A stretch of DNA of 64,000 nt, from NCBI GenBank assembly GCA_022009755.1, contig CP091722.1:194001-258000 (forward strand), given 5' to 3'. A program made the translations under genes and the position numbers. Below, piece by piece: positions 11,115-23,470 of the stretch. Each line of letters begins with the position of its first letter. Position 1 is the stretch's first letter. Under the pieces are notes generated by a model, which searched no databases, was not told the origin of the DNA, and saw nothing but the letters and a program-made list of their open reading frames with translations. Source of the DNA: Oscillospiraceae bacterium. Its GTDB lineage: Bacteria > Bacillota > Clostridia > Christensenellales > QALW01.

Positions 11115-11209
11115 CGGGCGTGCAAGCAATCAAGGAAATTTACCGTAAAAACAAATTGCAGATATTATTTATTACAAAGAGCCGGTAAGGCCGCGAAAGG
11201 AAGATAAAA

Positions 11210-11701
11210 ATGAAAATATACCAAGCTTGGGAAAAACTCACCGACAGCTTTACAAACGAACAGCAGCAGCTGCAATTCTGGAATGAATATTACAGAATCG
11301 AAACCGAAGCCTACAAAAAGATACTTGCAGATCCGGAGCATAAGCTCTCCGGCAGCATCAAAGAGGCGGCAGAGAGCATCGGTATGGAGCCGGTGATGTT
11401 TGCGGGCTTTTTGGACGGTGCAAACACCAGCCTTAAGCAGGAGGTTGACCTTGGCACTCTGGAGGATACCGACAGCATTGAAATAGTATTCGATACGGAA
11501 AAGCTGTATTACAATATGCTTTCCGCAAAGGCAAAATGGCTTTATACTCTGCCCGAATGGGACGGCGTGCTGAGCGCGGAGCAGCGAGATACCATTCTTA
11601 GACAGTGGCGCGCCGACCATACGGCTGTAAGCCACAAGGTGGGAAGAAACGATCCCTGCCCCTGCGGAAGCGGCAAGAAATATAAAAACTGCTGCGGCTG
11701 A
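11210..11701 (+). CDS. SEC-C motif protein of unknown function
   Basis: A 163-residue soluble protein with a largely helical N-terminal ~140 residues and a C-terminal SEC-C zinc motif, [18 protein letters not shown] (residues ~145-162), with the CxCx8C[CH] ligand pattern known from the SecA tail. SEC-C tails bind zinc and often mediate ribosome or SecB-type contacts, but this protein has no translocase domain. The ATG at 11210 follows a GAAAGGAAG ribosome site, and lepA begins 40 bp after its stop, so the two may be co-transcribed. Function is not recognised beyond the motif. Confidence 0.8.
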   Translation: MKIYQAWEKLTDSFTNEQQQLQFWNEYYRIETEAYKKILADPEHKLSGSIKEAAESIGMEPVMFAGFLDGANTSLKQEVDLGTLEDTDSIEIVFDTEKLYYNMLSAKAKWLYTLPEWDGVLSAEQRDTILRQWRADHTAVSHKVGRNDPCPCGSGKKYKNCCG

Positions 11702-11741
11702 TAATCGGCAGCGGCACTATCTGATGTGATAAGAGGTTGGA

Positions 11742-13546
11742 ATGTCGGACGACAGAATGAAGAAAATACGCAATTTCTGTATAATTGCGCATATAGATCA
11801 CGGTAAAAGCACCCTTGCGGATAGGCTTATCGATGCTACCGGTACCATAAGCAAGCGCGATATGCAGGATCAGGTGCTGGACACCATGGAGCTTGAAAAG
11901 GAACGGGGAATAACCATAAAATCCAAGGCGGTGCGCATGTTTTATGACGCGCCGTGGGGCGAGGAGCTCACCTTCAATCTCATTGATACGCCCGGACATG
12001 TGGATTTTACCTATGAGGTTTCCCGCAGCCTGAACGCCTGCGAGGGCGCATTGCTTGTGGTGGACGCCACTCAGGGCATTGAGGCACAGACTCTGGCAAA
12101 TGTGTACCTTGCCCTTGAGCAGGATCTTGAAATACTGCCGGTAATAAACAAAATAGACCTTCCCAGTGCAGATCCCGAGGGCACCAAAAAGGAAATTGAG
12201 GATGTTATAGGGCTGCCTGCTCAGGATGCGCCCTGCATATCCGCAAAGGAAGGCCTGAATATAGAAGCGGTGCTGGAGCTTATCGCACGCGGTGTTCCTG
12301 CACCAAAGGGGGATGCGGATGCTCCGCTTCAGGCGCTTATATTTGATTCCTGCTATGATAACTATAAGGGCGCGCTCAGCTTTGTGCGCGTTAAAAACGG
12401 CACGGTGCGCGCCGGGGACCGTATACGCATGATGAGCACCGGCAGCGAATTCGATGTGGTGGAGGTAGGAGTGTTCACTCCGGATTACACCCCCGCCGAG
12501 GCGCTCAGGGCGGGCGATGTAGGGTATATTGCCGCCAGCATAAAGAATGTCAGCCAGACCCGCGTGGGCGATACGGTAACTCTTGCCGAGAATCCGGCAA
12601 AGGAGCCGCTTCCGGGCTATAAGGAAGCAAAGCCCATGGTGTTTTGCGGAATATATCCCGCAGACGGCTCGGAGTACGGCGATCTTAAGGATGCGCTGGA
12701 AAAGCTGCGTCTTAATGACGCTGCGCTTACCTTTGAGCCGGAAACCTCGGCGGCGCTGGGCTTTGGCTTTCGCTGCGGATTTTTAGGGCTGCTGCACATG
12801 GAAATAATTCAGGAGCGGCTGGAGCGCGAATTTGATTTTGATATAATAACTACCGCGCCCAGCGTAATATACCGCATAACCAAGCCGGACGGCACCGAGC
12901 TGCTGCTGGATAACCCGGCGGATATGCCAAGACCCGAAGAAATAGCATCAATATCCGAGCCGATAGTAAGCGCGCATATCATGACTCCGCCGGAGTATAT
13001 CGGCAACATCATGGAGATATGTCAGGAAAAGCGCGGGGAATATATCAATATGAAATATATAAATGAAACCCGCGCGGTTCTGGAGTACAGGCTTCCGCTT
13101 AACGAAATTATATATGATTTCTTTGATGCGCTCAAATCCCGCACGCGCGGCTACGCTTCCTTTGACTATGAGATTGTGGGCTATAAGGAAAGCGAGCTTG
13201 TAAAGCTTGATATACTGTTAAACGGCGATGTGTGCGACGCCATGGCCACAATAGTTCATAAGGACAAGGCGTATGCGCGGGGCAGGGCAATTGCGGAAAG
13301 CTTAAGGATGTAATTCCCCGTCAGCTTTTTGAAATACCCATACAGGCGGCAATCGGCGGCAAGGTCATAGCGCGGGAAACCGTAAAGGCAATGCGCAAGG
13401 ATGTGCTTGCAAAATGCTACGGCGGCGATATAACCAGAAAGAAAAAGCTGCTGGAAAAGCAGAAGGAAGGCAAGAAACGCATGCGCCAGATAGGCAGCGT
13501 GGAGCTTCCCTCCGAGGCGTTCATGGCCGTGCTTAAAATAAACTGA
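11742..13546 (+). CDS. lepA: Elongation factor 4 (LepA) (frame break at ~13304)
   Basis: Ribosome-binding GTPase that back-translocates or remodels stalled ribosomes. G1 is [10 protein letters not shown]2 region GITIKS, G3 DTPGHVDF, G4 NKIDLP, followed by domains II, III, V and the LepA-specific C-terminal domain. The first frame stops at 13313 after [10 protein letters not shown]; adding one A to the AA at 13304-13305 gives [22 protein letters not shown] and continues to TGA 13544-13546 for 601 residues, the standard length, ending in the basic LepA tail. This is a likely sequence error. hemW follows after a terminator. Confidence 0.96.
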
Positions 13547-13563
13547 AACGACCATCCCGTTTA

Positions 13564-13606
13564 CGGCGCGTCCGGGCGGTGCTTCGCCCTGCGGCGCGCT
13601 TTTTCT
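13564..13606 (+). terminator. Intrinsic terminator after lepA
   Basis: A GC-rich hairpin (GCGCG with CGCGC outside, GGGCG with CGCCC inside around GTGCTT) followed by TTTTT, starting 18 bp after the lepA stop. Confidence 0.7.
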
Positions 13607-13664
13607 GCGGCCGTGAAGGCTTGCGGAAAAATAATTATGCCGTAAAAAAGGAGGGAAAATAACG

Positions 13665-14762
13665 GTGAGCTCCGTATATGTGCATATACCTTTTTGTGCC
13701 GGAAAATGCCGCTATTGCGACTTTGTATCCTTTGCGGGCAAGGAGTCGCTTACGGACGATTATATTCTAGCGCTGCTGAAGGACGCGGAAGGTTACCGCG
13801 GGGAAGCTGCGGAAACCGTTTTTATAGGCGGGGGCACGCCGTCCGTGCTGTCCTGCGGGCAGACGGAAAGGCTGCTGCGCGGTCTTGCGGATATATTCCG
13901 CATAAAGCCGGGCGCGGAATTTACAATGGAGAGCAATCCTTGCAGCCTGACAAAGGAAAAGCTGCGGCTTTATCGCGATTTGGGGGTAAATCGGCTGTCC
14001 GTAGGGCTTCAGTCTACGCTGGACAGCGAGCTTAAAATGCTGGGCAGGCTGCATGACTATAAAACATTCCTTGATGCGTATGCAATGGCAAGAGAATGCT
14101 TTGATAATATAAATATCGATCTGATTTCCGGGCTTCCCGGGCAGCGCCCGGAGGATTTTGCCCTGACGCTTGACCGTGTAACCGCGCTGGAGCCGGAGCA
14201 TATATCGGCTTACAGCCTGATACTTGAGGAGGGTACGCCCCTTGAAAAAGAGGTAAGCAGCAGGCGGCTGAGCCGCCCGGATGAGGAAACCGACCGCAAA
14301 ATATATGCGCTCACGGCACAGAAGCTGCTTATATCGGGCTATAAAAGGTATGAAATATCGAATTATTCCCGCGAAGGATATGAATGCCGGCATAATCTTG
14401 CTTACTGGACGGGAAAGGACTATATCGGCATAGGGTGCGCCGCACATTCGCTGCAAAACGGTATAAGAAGCCGCCGCAGCAGCAATTTGACGGAATATAT
14501 GACGCATCCGGGCCCGTGTGAAAGCATTGCGCTTACAAAAAAGGATCGCTATGAGGAATTCATAATGCTCAGGCTCCGCCTGAGCGAGGGCTTTTCCTTC
14601 CGGCAGTGCGCTTTGGATACGGGAACGGATATAAGATGCGCGCGCGCGCGTGAGCTGGAAACGCTGCAAAGGGGCGGATTTATAATAATTAACGGGGACA
14701 ACTGCCGCCTGAGCGAAAAAGGCATGGATCTTTGCGATGCGGTGACCCTGCAGCTGATATAA
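13665..14762 (+). CDS. hemW: HemW-like radical SAM protein
   Basis: 365 residues, the HemW family (formerly called oxygen-independent coproporphyrinogen oxidase-like), a heme-binding radical-SAM protein thought to deliver heme. The cluster motif is CAGKCRYCDF (CxxxCxxC, residues ~11-18), followed by FIGGGTPS, an NIDLISGLPGQ stretch and the HemN C-terminal domain. The start is GTG at 13665, set by AAGGAGGG at 13648-13655; the protein N terminus then matches family members. No other heme biosynthesis gene is near; lepA-hemW adjacency is common in Firmicutes. Confidence 0.9.
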   Translation: MSSVYVHIPFCAGKCRYCDFVSFAGKESLTDDYILALLKDAEGYRGEAAETVFIGGGTPSVLSCGQTERLLRGLADIFRIKPGAEFTMESNPCSLTKEKLRLYRDLGVNRLSVGLQSTLDSELKMLGRLHDYKTFLDAYAMARECFDNINIDLISGLPGQRPEDFALTLDRVTALEPEHISAYSLILEEGTPLEKEVSSRRLSRPDEETDRKIYALTAQKLLISGYKRYEISNYSREGYECRHNLAYWTGKDYIGIGCAAHSLQNGIRSRRSSNLTEYMTHPGPCESIALTKKDRYEEFIMLRLRLSEGFSFRQCALDTGTDIRCARARELETLQRGGFIIINGDNCRLSEKGMDLCDAVTLQLI

Positions 14763-14816
14763 AGCCGCTGCCGGGGGCGGGGCCGGGTTAAATATAAAAA
14801 TCAAATATAAAATAAA

Positions 14817-14846
14817 GGACGGTAATCGTGCATTGCCGTTCTTTTT
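14817..14846 (+). terminator. Intrinsic terminator after hemW
   Basis: A 9-bp stem with two G-T pairs (14817-14825 with 14833-14841) followed by TTTTT. Confidence 0.65.
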
Positions 14847-14945
14847 GTTTGCGTTTTATGCGTTAATAGGCTTGTTTCCGGGGCTTAAAAGGGATAAAAA
14901 GCGCAGTAATGTTCATAATAGCAATATAAAAACAGGAGGCAAAAA

Positions 14946-17900
14946 ATGTTTTTTATTGCATTGGCTCTGGCGGCTGCGTCGTTAATTGTTATGCTTGCGT
15001 GCAGGTCGAATACGGGAACTACTTGTTCAAAAGCGCTGAAAAAGGAGATAAAAACGGCATTATTGCTGGAAAAAAGGCTGTATTTGATTAAAACGCAGGA
15101 GGCTGCGCCCAGCCTTGCGCATACCGTGGCACAGCTGTGCCGTGAAAGGGTGCGCGTTTGCGACAGCGCTTCTGCTGCGGTGCGCAGAGCGCAAAATGAA
15201 GGAATGCGCCTCTCCGGCGCTCTGTGGCGCAGGGTATACGGCGCGTGCCGGGAGTTTTTGCGCAAGGGAGCGGAGGCCGACGAGCTGGCGCTTTTGCTGG
15301 GGGCGGGCAGCCTTCCCGCATATGCACTTTGTGCCCTGCCGGTATGTCTGCCCCTTGCAGCAGCGGAGCTGCTGAGTGCGGCAGCGGCGGAAATTGCCGT
15401 AAAAACGGGGGTTTTCGCCGATCTGAAGGGGGAGCTGAGGGCGTGCTGCGACGGGAAAATCTCCGGGGAAGAGCTGGCGGAAAGGGTGGCAAAGAGCGGT
15501 GAGAAGCTGTATCAGGTGCTGACCGGGCCGGAAATGTGCGAGAATATCGGGTTGACCGCGAGGATCGGCGAGGCGGCGCTTGAAAAAAACGGCCGCAGAA
15601 AAGAGAACTTTATAAGCGAATATAGTGTTAAATGTACGGAAAATGCGGTGTTGATTGATGAATTAGTGGGCTTTTTATGCGCAAAAGACTATAAAAAGGC
15701 TATAAGTGCGGCGGAAAAGGCGTGCATTCAGGAAAAGTGGCTCATGAGGGACAAGGGGTATGAAATGAGCGATGACGCAACGCGCGCGGAGTACAGAAGG
15801 GCGCTGTACGGGCTGCTTTGGGATATGGGCCTGGGTGACGGGCAGAAGCAAACGGCGAAAAATTGTGTAAAAAACAGTGAAAAATGCGATAAAAAACGCA
15901 TAAAAAACGGGCAAAAAACGCTTAAAAAAACGCATAAAAAATTTTCCGAAGCAAAAACGGGGACGCAATGCGTATCCGTTACGGAATTGCTTGACGGGCT
16001 GTACCGGGAGGGCGGCACGCCGGAGAGCGGGATGGGATATTATTTGCTCGGAGAGGGACAGGAGAAGCTGTATAAAAGCGCGGGGCTTGGCAAAATGACG
16101 GACAGCAGGCGGGCATGGGTGCAGCGCATCGGCGCCGCCGGGCTGTATATTGCATTTATAGTTATGTGGGAGGCGCTGACGGCGGCTGTCTTGCCGATAA
16201 AGGGCGGTCTGCTGTGGGCGGCAGTAATTCTGAACCTGCCCCTTGCGGCGGCGGCAGCGCGCGCGCCGCTTTATGCTGTCGCCGGAAGACTAATACAGGG
16301 GAAGAAACTCCAATGCTGCGCGAGGGGGCGGAGGCGCTTGAAAAGAAAAAATGCGTTATAGCGATGTCCTGCATTTTAAGCACGGGGGAGAAATGCAGAA
16401 GGCAGCTGGCGGGACTTGAGCGTATGGGGGTGGCAAATCCCGGCATACCCTGTGTATTGGTGGGGGATTTTCTTAACGAAGGGCAAAACGACAGCAGGGA
16501 AGTGGTTTTACAGACATTAAAAGAAGGGATAGAACGCCTGAATGAACGCGGGGGCGGCTTTGCGGCGGTTGTGCGTCTTGGCAGCGGAGAGCCCAGAGAG
16601 CGCAAGCGCGGAGCACTGGAGGCGCTGAGCAGGTATCTTGTAAAAGGTGACGGCAGCGAATTCGGAATTATTCTGGGCGGGGAAAATATTGCGGGCTGTG
16701 AATTTATACTGGCGGCAGATCAGGACACGGTGTTTGTGCCGGGGTGTGCCTTCGCGCTTATGCGTGCGGCGCTGCATCCGTTATCAAAGCGGAAAAACGG
16801 CAAAGCGCCGATGGTTCAGCCGAGTGTTACCGCGGGGCTTCCGTACAGGCGCACAACGGCGCTGGAAAAGGCGCTCTCCGACGGCATGATGCCGTTTTAT
16901 CCGTCGACCGGAGGGGAGCTTTTGTGTAAGCCGGGCTACTCACCCTTCGGCGGAAAGGGACTGTTTGAGGCGGAGGCGTACCTTGAGGCGTGCGCCGTGC
17001 TTCCGCAGGGACGGATATTGAGCCACGATCAGGCGGAGGGGGATCTGCTGGGGTGCATAAAATGCCCGGAGGCGGAAGCGGCGGAGACGGTGCCGGAAAC
17101 TGCGGAGGCATATCTGTCGCGGCGCAACAGATGGATAAGAGGCGATTGGCAGAATTTGCTGTTTCTTGCGGGCAGACGGGAATTCTCGGCTTCCTTCAGG
17201 CTTTGTACGGTGCTTAATTGCATAGATTCCGTTAAAGAGCTGTTTGTATGTACGGTGCCGGCGATTTTGCTTGCGGCAGCACCGGCGGCGTTTTTGCCGG
17301 CGATAGGGCTCTATGCGCTGTTTTGCGTGATTCCGCTGCTGCTGTTGCTTGCACAGACCTTGCCGGCTGCTTTTGACGCTAAACGGGTGTGGGCGGCGGA
17401 TAAGACCTTTAATGCCTTGGCAAAGGGGGCTGTGCGCGCCGGATTTGAGGCGGTGTTTTTGCCGTGCAGCGGAGCAAACGCCGCAAATGCAGTAGGAAAG
17501 GCTTTGTGGCGCAGCGCGACGCATTCCCGCAGGCTGCTGCAATGGAACGACGGAGAGAGAGCGTCTTTTTGCAGGAGGGAATATTTTGCGCAGTTCTGGG
17601 CAGCGCCGTTTTTCGGGCTTGTGCTGCTGTTTATTTCGCTTGCGGCAGCGGCGGGCACCGGGCTTGTGCCGGATACGGCGCAGTGGGCAAATGTGATTTT
17701 TTGCTGTCTTTTATGCGCGTTTTACGGCTTTGCGCCCGTTATTTACTATGATATTTCGCAAAAAAGGTTTTCTGCAAAGCAGCGTGCAGGCGCGAGGGAG
17801 GATAGGGCGCTGCGCGTGCTGTTTATAAGAACGCTTAGATTCTTTTATGATGCAATATATAATAACGCCAACCGGCTTCCGCCGGATAATTATCAGCAGG

Positions 17901-20900
17901 AGCCGTACAAGGGCTTCTGCACGAGGACTTCCGTAAGCAATATAGGCTTTGCGCTGCTTGCGCTTGCCTGCGGAATGTATACGGGGTTGCTGCCCGCTGC
18001 GCTTGCCCTTGAAATTATTGAGGAGTGCCTTTTTGCTGCCGAGGGGCTGGAAAAATATCGGGGATGTCATTATAACTGGTATGATGTTAAAACCGGGAAG
18101 CGGCTGGGCGATTTTGTTTCGGCGGTGGATTGCGGCAATTACTGTGCCTGTCTGCTTGCGGCATCGGGGCTTATTAGGACGGCGGCAAAGCGGAAAAGCG
18201 GCGATGATGAAACGGGAGAGTATGCCGCGCTGCTTATTGAGGCAATGACGGAAGGCCGCGAGGGAATATGTGCCGATTTGCGGGCTGCGACGGGCAAAGA
18301 GGCAAGGCAATGGATAACGGAGGAAAAATACAGGGAGCTTAAGCTGCCGGAGTTTGCGATTGCGGCGCTTAAGGCCTGCGCTGCGAAGGAAGGCAATGAG
18401 GAGGAGCGGGCGCTTGAAATAGCTGAAAGAATGCGGCGCGAAGCGGAGGCGGAAAGACTGGAGCTGCTTTTTGACGGGAAAAGCGGATTGTTCTGCATAG
18501 GAATAAATGCTCTAAGCGGCACTGCCGCAGCGGGCAGATACGACCTTTTTGCCTCGGAAAACCTGCTGTGCAGCTATACCGCAATAGCGCTTGGGCGTGT
18601 TCCGGCGCAGCATTGGTTTCGGCTGGGGCGCCGATGCGTGCGTACGGATACCGGAAGCGTGCTGCTGTCCTGGAGCGGAACGGTATTTGAAAGCCTTATG
18701 CCGCTGCTGTTTTTGGAGGCGGGTGCGGACACGCTGGCCGGGGCCTCCGCCGATGAGGTGATAAGGCGGAATATTGTGGCTTCGCGCAGGCTGGGGACGC
18801 CCTACGGCATTTCGGAGAGCTGCTGCGGGGATATAAACGGGGATGGGGATTATTCCTATTCCGCCTTCGGGCTGCCCTGTCTTGCGCTGGACGGCAAAGA
18901 GGCAAGGCCGATATTTGCCCGTATGCTTCGGTGATCGGAATGGAATATGCCTTTAAGGAAGCATGTGAAAACCTTGAAGCTTTTACCGCGGCGGGAGCTG
19001 CCGGGAAATACGGGATGTACGAAAGCGTTGATTACAGGTTTGACCCTCCGAGAGTGGTAAAATGCTGCATGGCGCATCATCAGGGCATGATAATCGCGGG
19101 GCTGTGCAATGCGCTGTGGGACGGCGCGGTGCGGCAGGCGTTTATGAGCCGGCCCGATACTTCGGCGTGCAGGCTGCTGCTTTGCGAGGAAATGCCTGCC
19201 GGGTACAACGCGCCTTTGACGGAAAAAGGGGTGAACAGGCGGAAACGGTATGGAGGAAGACCTGCGCGGCGCGGCTGAATTATGCGGGGCTGACTGCGGA
19301 TATTTTTCGGGATCATTTTGCGGTTTATTTTGAGGGCATTACCCTTGTGCCGGAGGCGCGGCGGGGGTTTGAACGGGGCGGTCATATATATTTTATGCAT
19401 AATGAGGACTGCCGGGAGGTGTACTGGGAGGAAATACAGGCCGGAATGGGGGGGAGTGAGATGCTTTGCCTCAACGGAGAGGGCAGATATAGGCTGCGAT
19501 ATATATCCGCTTGCCGACGGCTTCGGTGTACAGATGCACTTTTCGGTATCCGCAAAAAAAGGCGGCGGAATGCTGCTTATAGGCGCGGATATGCTGCTTG
19601 CGCGGGAAGAAGGATATTATGCTCATCCGCAGTATAACGATTTATTCCTGATGGCAAAGAAGGGGGACGGCGCCGTGGCATGGACCCATCGTGAGGGCGC
19701 GGAGGCTGCGGCGGGCATTATCTGCTCGGACAACGGAGCGCGGTATTACACTTCGCGGCAGGCGTTTTATCAGCGCGGAAGCATATACAGCGCATATCCG
19801 GGAAGCGAGGAGGATTTTGAGGCGCCGTGCGGAGCGATGCTGGGCGTATGCGTACCTGTCGGCGAGGGCCTGTGGGAGGGCGATGTGATAATATCGGCCG
19901 GATATTCCCGTCAGAGCGTCCGTGAACGGCTGCGGGAATATGAGTTTTTGAGCGGAGAACGGCTGCGGAGCATGCAGGAGAGGCTGGCCGGAGAGCTTGC
20001 CGGAAAAGCGGGCTTTTGCCGCGGTGCGCAAAGAGAGTATCTGCGCACGGCCTGTGCGCTGCTGCTTGGAAGAGCCGGGGCGGCAAAAGGCGCGGAGCAA
20101 ATCCGCGCGGAAGAAGCCTCGGAAAAGACGGACGGCAGGGCGGCGGATATTTATGCAACGGAGAAAAAAGGGGAGCATATAAGCGGGCCGGAAATTCTTT
20201 ACGGCATGGGAATAAGCGGACGCAGAAGGCTTGCATATATTACCGTAACGGGCGATGAGCAATTGCCGGGGCTGGAAGCGCTGCTTGGTTATATAGGGAT
20301 CTTTGCGGGCAATGAGGGAGCGGATGTGATAATTGCCGCAGAGGTGGCGCATGAGGCAAAAGTGCGGGAGCTGATAAACGGATATAATGCACGCTTTCGC
20401 GGACATGCGGCGCAGACAAAGCTCTGCACAGAGCTTGCGCGGCTTGCGGACTGTGCGTTTCTATCGCTTAGGGCGCACTTCGAGAAGCCAAAGCCGGTGC
20501 TGCCCGCGCTTGGCGCTGCGGATATGCCTTCCGTTCTTGAATATATAAGCCCCGGGTTTTGCGCGGAGGGGTATATGATAAAGGGAAGCACGCCGCGTCC
20601 GTGGTGCAATATACTTGCGCAAAAGGGGATGGGCAGCGTTGTGGCAGAAAACGGATCGGGCTATACCTTCGGCGACAATGCCCGTCTTACCGGGCTTACG
20701 CGCCCGGCCGACGACCCGGTGCGCAGTACGGCATCGGAGATAATTTATATAGAGGATGAAGATAACAATGTGTGGACGGTAACCTCGTCGCCTATTGACA
20801 GGGGGGATGAGCATGCGGTGCTGCACGGCTTTGGGAGAAGCGTGTTCTATTACGACGGCTTCGGGATTGAGGCGGTGCAGACCGTATTTATTGAAAGGGA

Positions 20901-22788
20901 TAAGCCGCGCAAGCACTTTATTGTGCAGCTGAAAAATGTGTCGGGGCGGACAAGACATCTGCGGATAGGATTTTATGCGGATGCGTTTATAGGGGAAAGC
21001 TATCGGTATGATAAAAAATACTGCATATATGAAACGGCGGGGAGCGCGGCCGTATGCAGGCGCGGCGGCAGGGCGCTGTATCTTACGGGAGGAGAAGCGG
21101 CGGGCTGCGATTCGCGGGCTTTTTTGGGCAGCGGCGGCTTATGTGCGCCGGAGATGAGGCTTTCCGCGTCCGACGGCGACTGCCTTTGTGCCGTAAAGGA
21201 AGCGGTGCTTGAAAAAAATGCGCAGACGGAGCTGTGCTTTTCCCTGTGCCTTGAAGAAGCGGGGCATCCTGCGCCGGAGGCGACTGGGGCGCGGGAAGCG
21301 GTGCGGCTGTGCGGTGCTGTCATTGGAGCGTATGCGGCCTTTACGCAGGGAATACGGTTTGGCACCGGAATAAAGGAAAGGGACGCGCTGCTTAGCGACT
21401 GGCTGGCTTATCAGGTGTACAATTCCCGTTTTATTGCGCGGTGCGGATATTATCAGTACGGGGGCGCGGCGGGCTTCCGGGATCAGCTGCAGGACTGCCT
21501 GTGCCTGATGTATTATGACAGGCAGGCGGTGAAAAAGCATATTTTGGAATGCGCGCAGCATCAATATATTCAGGGGGATGTGCAGCACTGGTGGCATGAC
21601 GAAACCTTGGGCGTGCGCACGCATATATCGGATGACCGATTGTGGCTGCCTTATGTGGCGGCGCGTTTTGCAAAGTACAGCGGCGATATGTCGATATTTG
21701 ACGAGGAGGCGTATTATCTTGAGGGGGAAGAGCGCGATGGGGATTATTACGGCAGGGCGCGGATAAGCGGGCGCAGGGAGAGCCTGTATATGCACTGCGT
21801 GCGGGCGTTCAGAATAAGCATGACAAGGGGAGAGCACGGCTTGCCGCTTATCGGCGGCGGGGACTGGAACGATGCAATGAATGAGGTTGGAAAGGATGAA
21901 AAGGGAGAAAGCGTGTGGCTGGGCTGGTTCACGCTGGCGTGCGCCGATGTGTTTAAGGAGGTTGCGGCATCGCGCGGGGATGAGGCCTTTGTAAAGGAGC
22001 TGACGCAGTATTGCCGGGAGCTGCTTGCGGCTCTGGAAGAAAATGCGTGGGAAAAGGACAGATATCTGCGGGCATTTACGGCATCCGGGGAGGTGCTGGG
22101 AAGCAGGGAAAGCAGAGCGTGCAGAATAGATTCAATATCCCAGGCGTGGGCGGCAATAAGCGGATTTGCTGATAAGGATCGCGCGGTGTGCGGCATAAGA
22201 AGCGCATACAGGCAGCTTAAGGAGGAAAAGAAGCGGCTTGTGCGGCTGCTTGCGCCGCCGTTCACGCCCCGCAGCGAGAGAGCGGGGTATATAAACGATT
22301 ATCCGCCGGGGATAAGGGAAAACGGCGGGCAGTATACCCACGGCGCGGTATGGTTGGCAAAGGCGTTTGCAATATCGGGCTTCGGAGATGAGGCGTGGGA
22401 GATACTGGAGATGATATCTCCGCTGTTCCGGGAGGAAAAAGGGCTTTACGGAAATGAGCCGTATGTGCTTTCAGCGGATATTTATGCAGACGGCCGCGGA
22501 GGCTGGAGCTGGTATACCGGGGCGGCGGGATGGTATTTTACCACGGTGCTTGAGGATATCTTCGGGGTACGGATAGCGGGGGACAGGATGGATATTTCCC
22601 CGTGCTTCCCATCGTGCATGCAAAGCGCAAGGCTGCATATAGAAATAGGAGAGGCAAGCTATGAGATAAGATATCATAATCCGCCCCGGAGAAGTGACGA
22701 CAGCACGCGGCTGACAATGGACGGGCAGGCGTGCGCGGACGGCATTGCGATAACGCCGGGAGAACACAGGATATCGGTTATTGTATGA
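14946..22788 (+). CDS. Cyclic beta-1,2-glucan synthase, NdvB/ChvB-like (four frame breaks)
   Basis: A giant membrane glycosyltransferase/phosphorylase of about 2614 residues that makes, trims and cyclises beta-1,2-glucan. From the N terminus: a helical region with the family motif DKGYEMSDDATRAEYR (~15754), membrane helices (~16130-16280), a GT84 domain with AADQDTVFVPG (metal site, ~16712) and RRNRWIRGDWQ (~17120-17155), further membrane helices (17230-17750), a glucoamylase-like region with MAHHQGM (19069), then the GH94 phosphorylase half with the catalytic-acid motif GGGDWNDAMN (~21854). The frame shifts at ~16312 (C missing in CC), ~18919 (C missing in CCC), ~19227 (G missing in GG) and between 19485 and 19505 (one extra or two missing). 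Protein homology is continuous through all four, so I read one gene. ATG 14946 follows AGGAGG. Codon use favours GCG and GGG more than the neighbours. Confidence 0.88.
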
Positions 22789-22799
22789 CGGCGGTAAAA

Positions 22800-22820
22800 A
22801 CGGCGCGGGCTGCGCGCCGT
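22800..22820 (+). terminator. Possible terminator hairpin after the glucan synthase
   Basis: A perfect 8-bp stem (22800-22807 with 22813-22820) with a 5-nt loop, 12 bp after the stop. The following sequence is AT-rich but not a clean T run. Confidence 0.4.
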
Positions 22821-22980
22821 ACATATATTTATTATATTAAGTGTTATATAAAAATCGGTGCATGTGCAGATTGAAGGGAAGGGGGCATGCGAATATCGGC
22901 GCAAAGCGAAAGGGGGCTGCGCGTGAAAAAAGGCGCAGCGGAAATGCGGGCGGGAAAAAGAATTTTTGCACAAAAACCGT

Positions 22981-23009
22981 TTGACAAATGGAAACGGCTA
23001 TAATATAAT
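22981..23009 (+). promoter_or_regulatory. Consensus promoter of the tRNA cluster
   Basis: A perfect TTGACA (22981-22986), 17-bp spacer and perfect TATAAT (23004-23009), 25 bp upstream of the first tRNA. Confidence 0.9.
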
Positions 23010-23033
23010 ACCGATGTTTCCGAAAGGAAAAAT

Positions 23034-23107
23034 GCGGGTGTAGCTCAACGGTAGAGCCCCAGCCTTCCAAGCTGGTTGCGTGGGTTCGATTCCCATCACC
23101 CGCTCCA
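23034..23107 (+). tRNA. tRNA-Gly (anticodon TCC)
   Basis: Complete cloverleaf: acceptor GCGGGTG pairs with CACCCGC, anticodon loop CTTCCAA, T loop TTCGATT, encoded CCA at 23105-23107. First of five tRNAs in one transcript. Confidence 0.95.
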
Positions 23108-23116
23108 TTTTTTCCT

Positions 23117-23193
<77 letters not shown>

Positions 23194-23206
23194 AAATAGC
23201 TGAAAC

Positions 23207-23284
23207 GGCGGGTATAGCTCAGTTGGTTAGAGCGCCAGATTGTGGCTCTGGAGGTCGTGAGTTCGACTCTCACTACTCACCCCA
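23207..23284 (+). tRNA. tRNA-His (anticodon GTG)
   Basis: Anticodon loop TTGTGGC in a CCAGA/TCTGG stem. The histidine identity G at -1 (23207) faces discriminator C at 23281, and CCA is encoded. Position 2 is C opposite A (23209 against 23279), a mismatch where other bacterial tRNA-His genes have a T-A pair; this may be a base error. Confidence 0.93.
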
Positions 23285-23311
23285 TTATTATATTTATAAA
23301 TCCCTGTTCAT

Positions 23312-23386
23312 TGGGGTGTAGCCAAGAGGTAAGGCATCGGATTTTGATTCCGACACGCGAAGGTTCGATCCCTTCCTCCCCAGCCA
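23312..23386 (+). tRNA. tRNA-Gln (anticodon TTG)
   Basis: Acceptor TGGGGTG, anticodon loop TTTTGAT in a TCGGA/TCCGA stem, T loop TTCGATC, encoded CCA at 23384-23386. Confidence 0.95.
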
Positions 23387-23392
23387 ATATCC

Positions 23393-23468
23393 GATTCATT
23401 AGCTCAGTAGGTAGAGCACCTGACTTTTAATCAGGGTGTCCCGGGTTCGACTCCCGGATGGATCACCA
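23393..23468 (+). tRNA. tRNA-Lys (anticodon TTT)
   Basis: Acceptor GATTCAT pairs with ATGGATC, anticodon loop CTTTTAA in a CCTGA/TCAGG stem, encoded CCA at 23466-23468. Only 6 bp separate it from tRNA-Gln. Confidence 0.95.
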
Positions 23469-23470
23469 TA

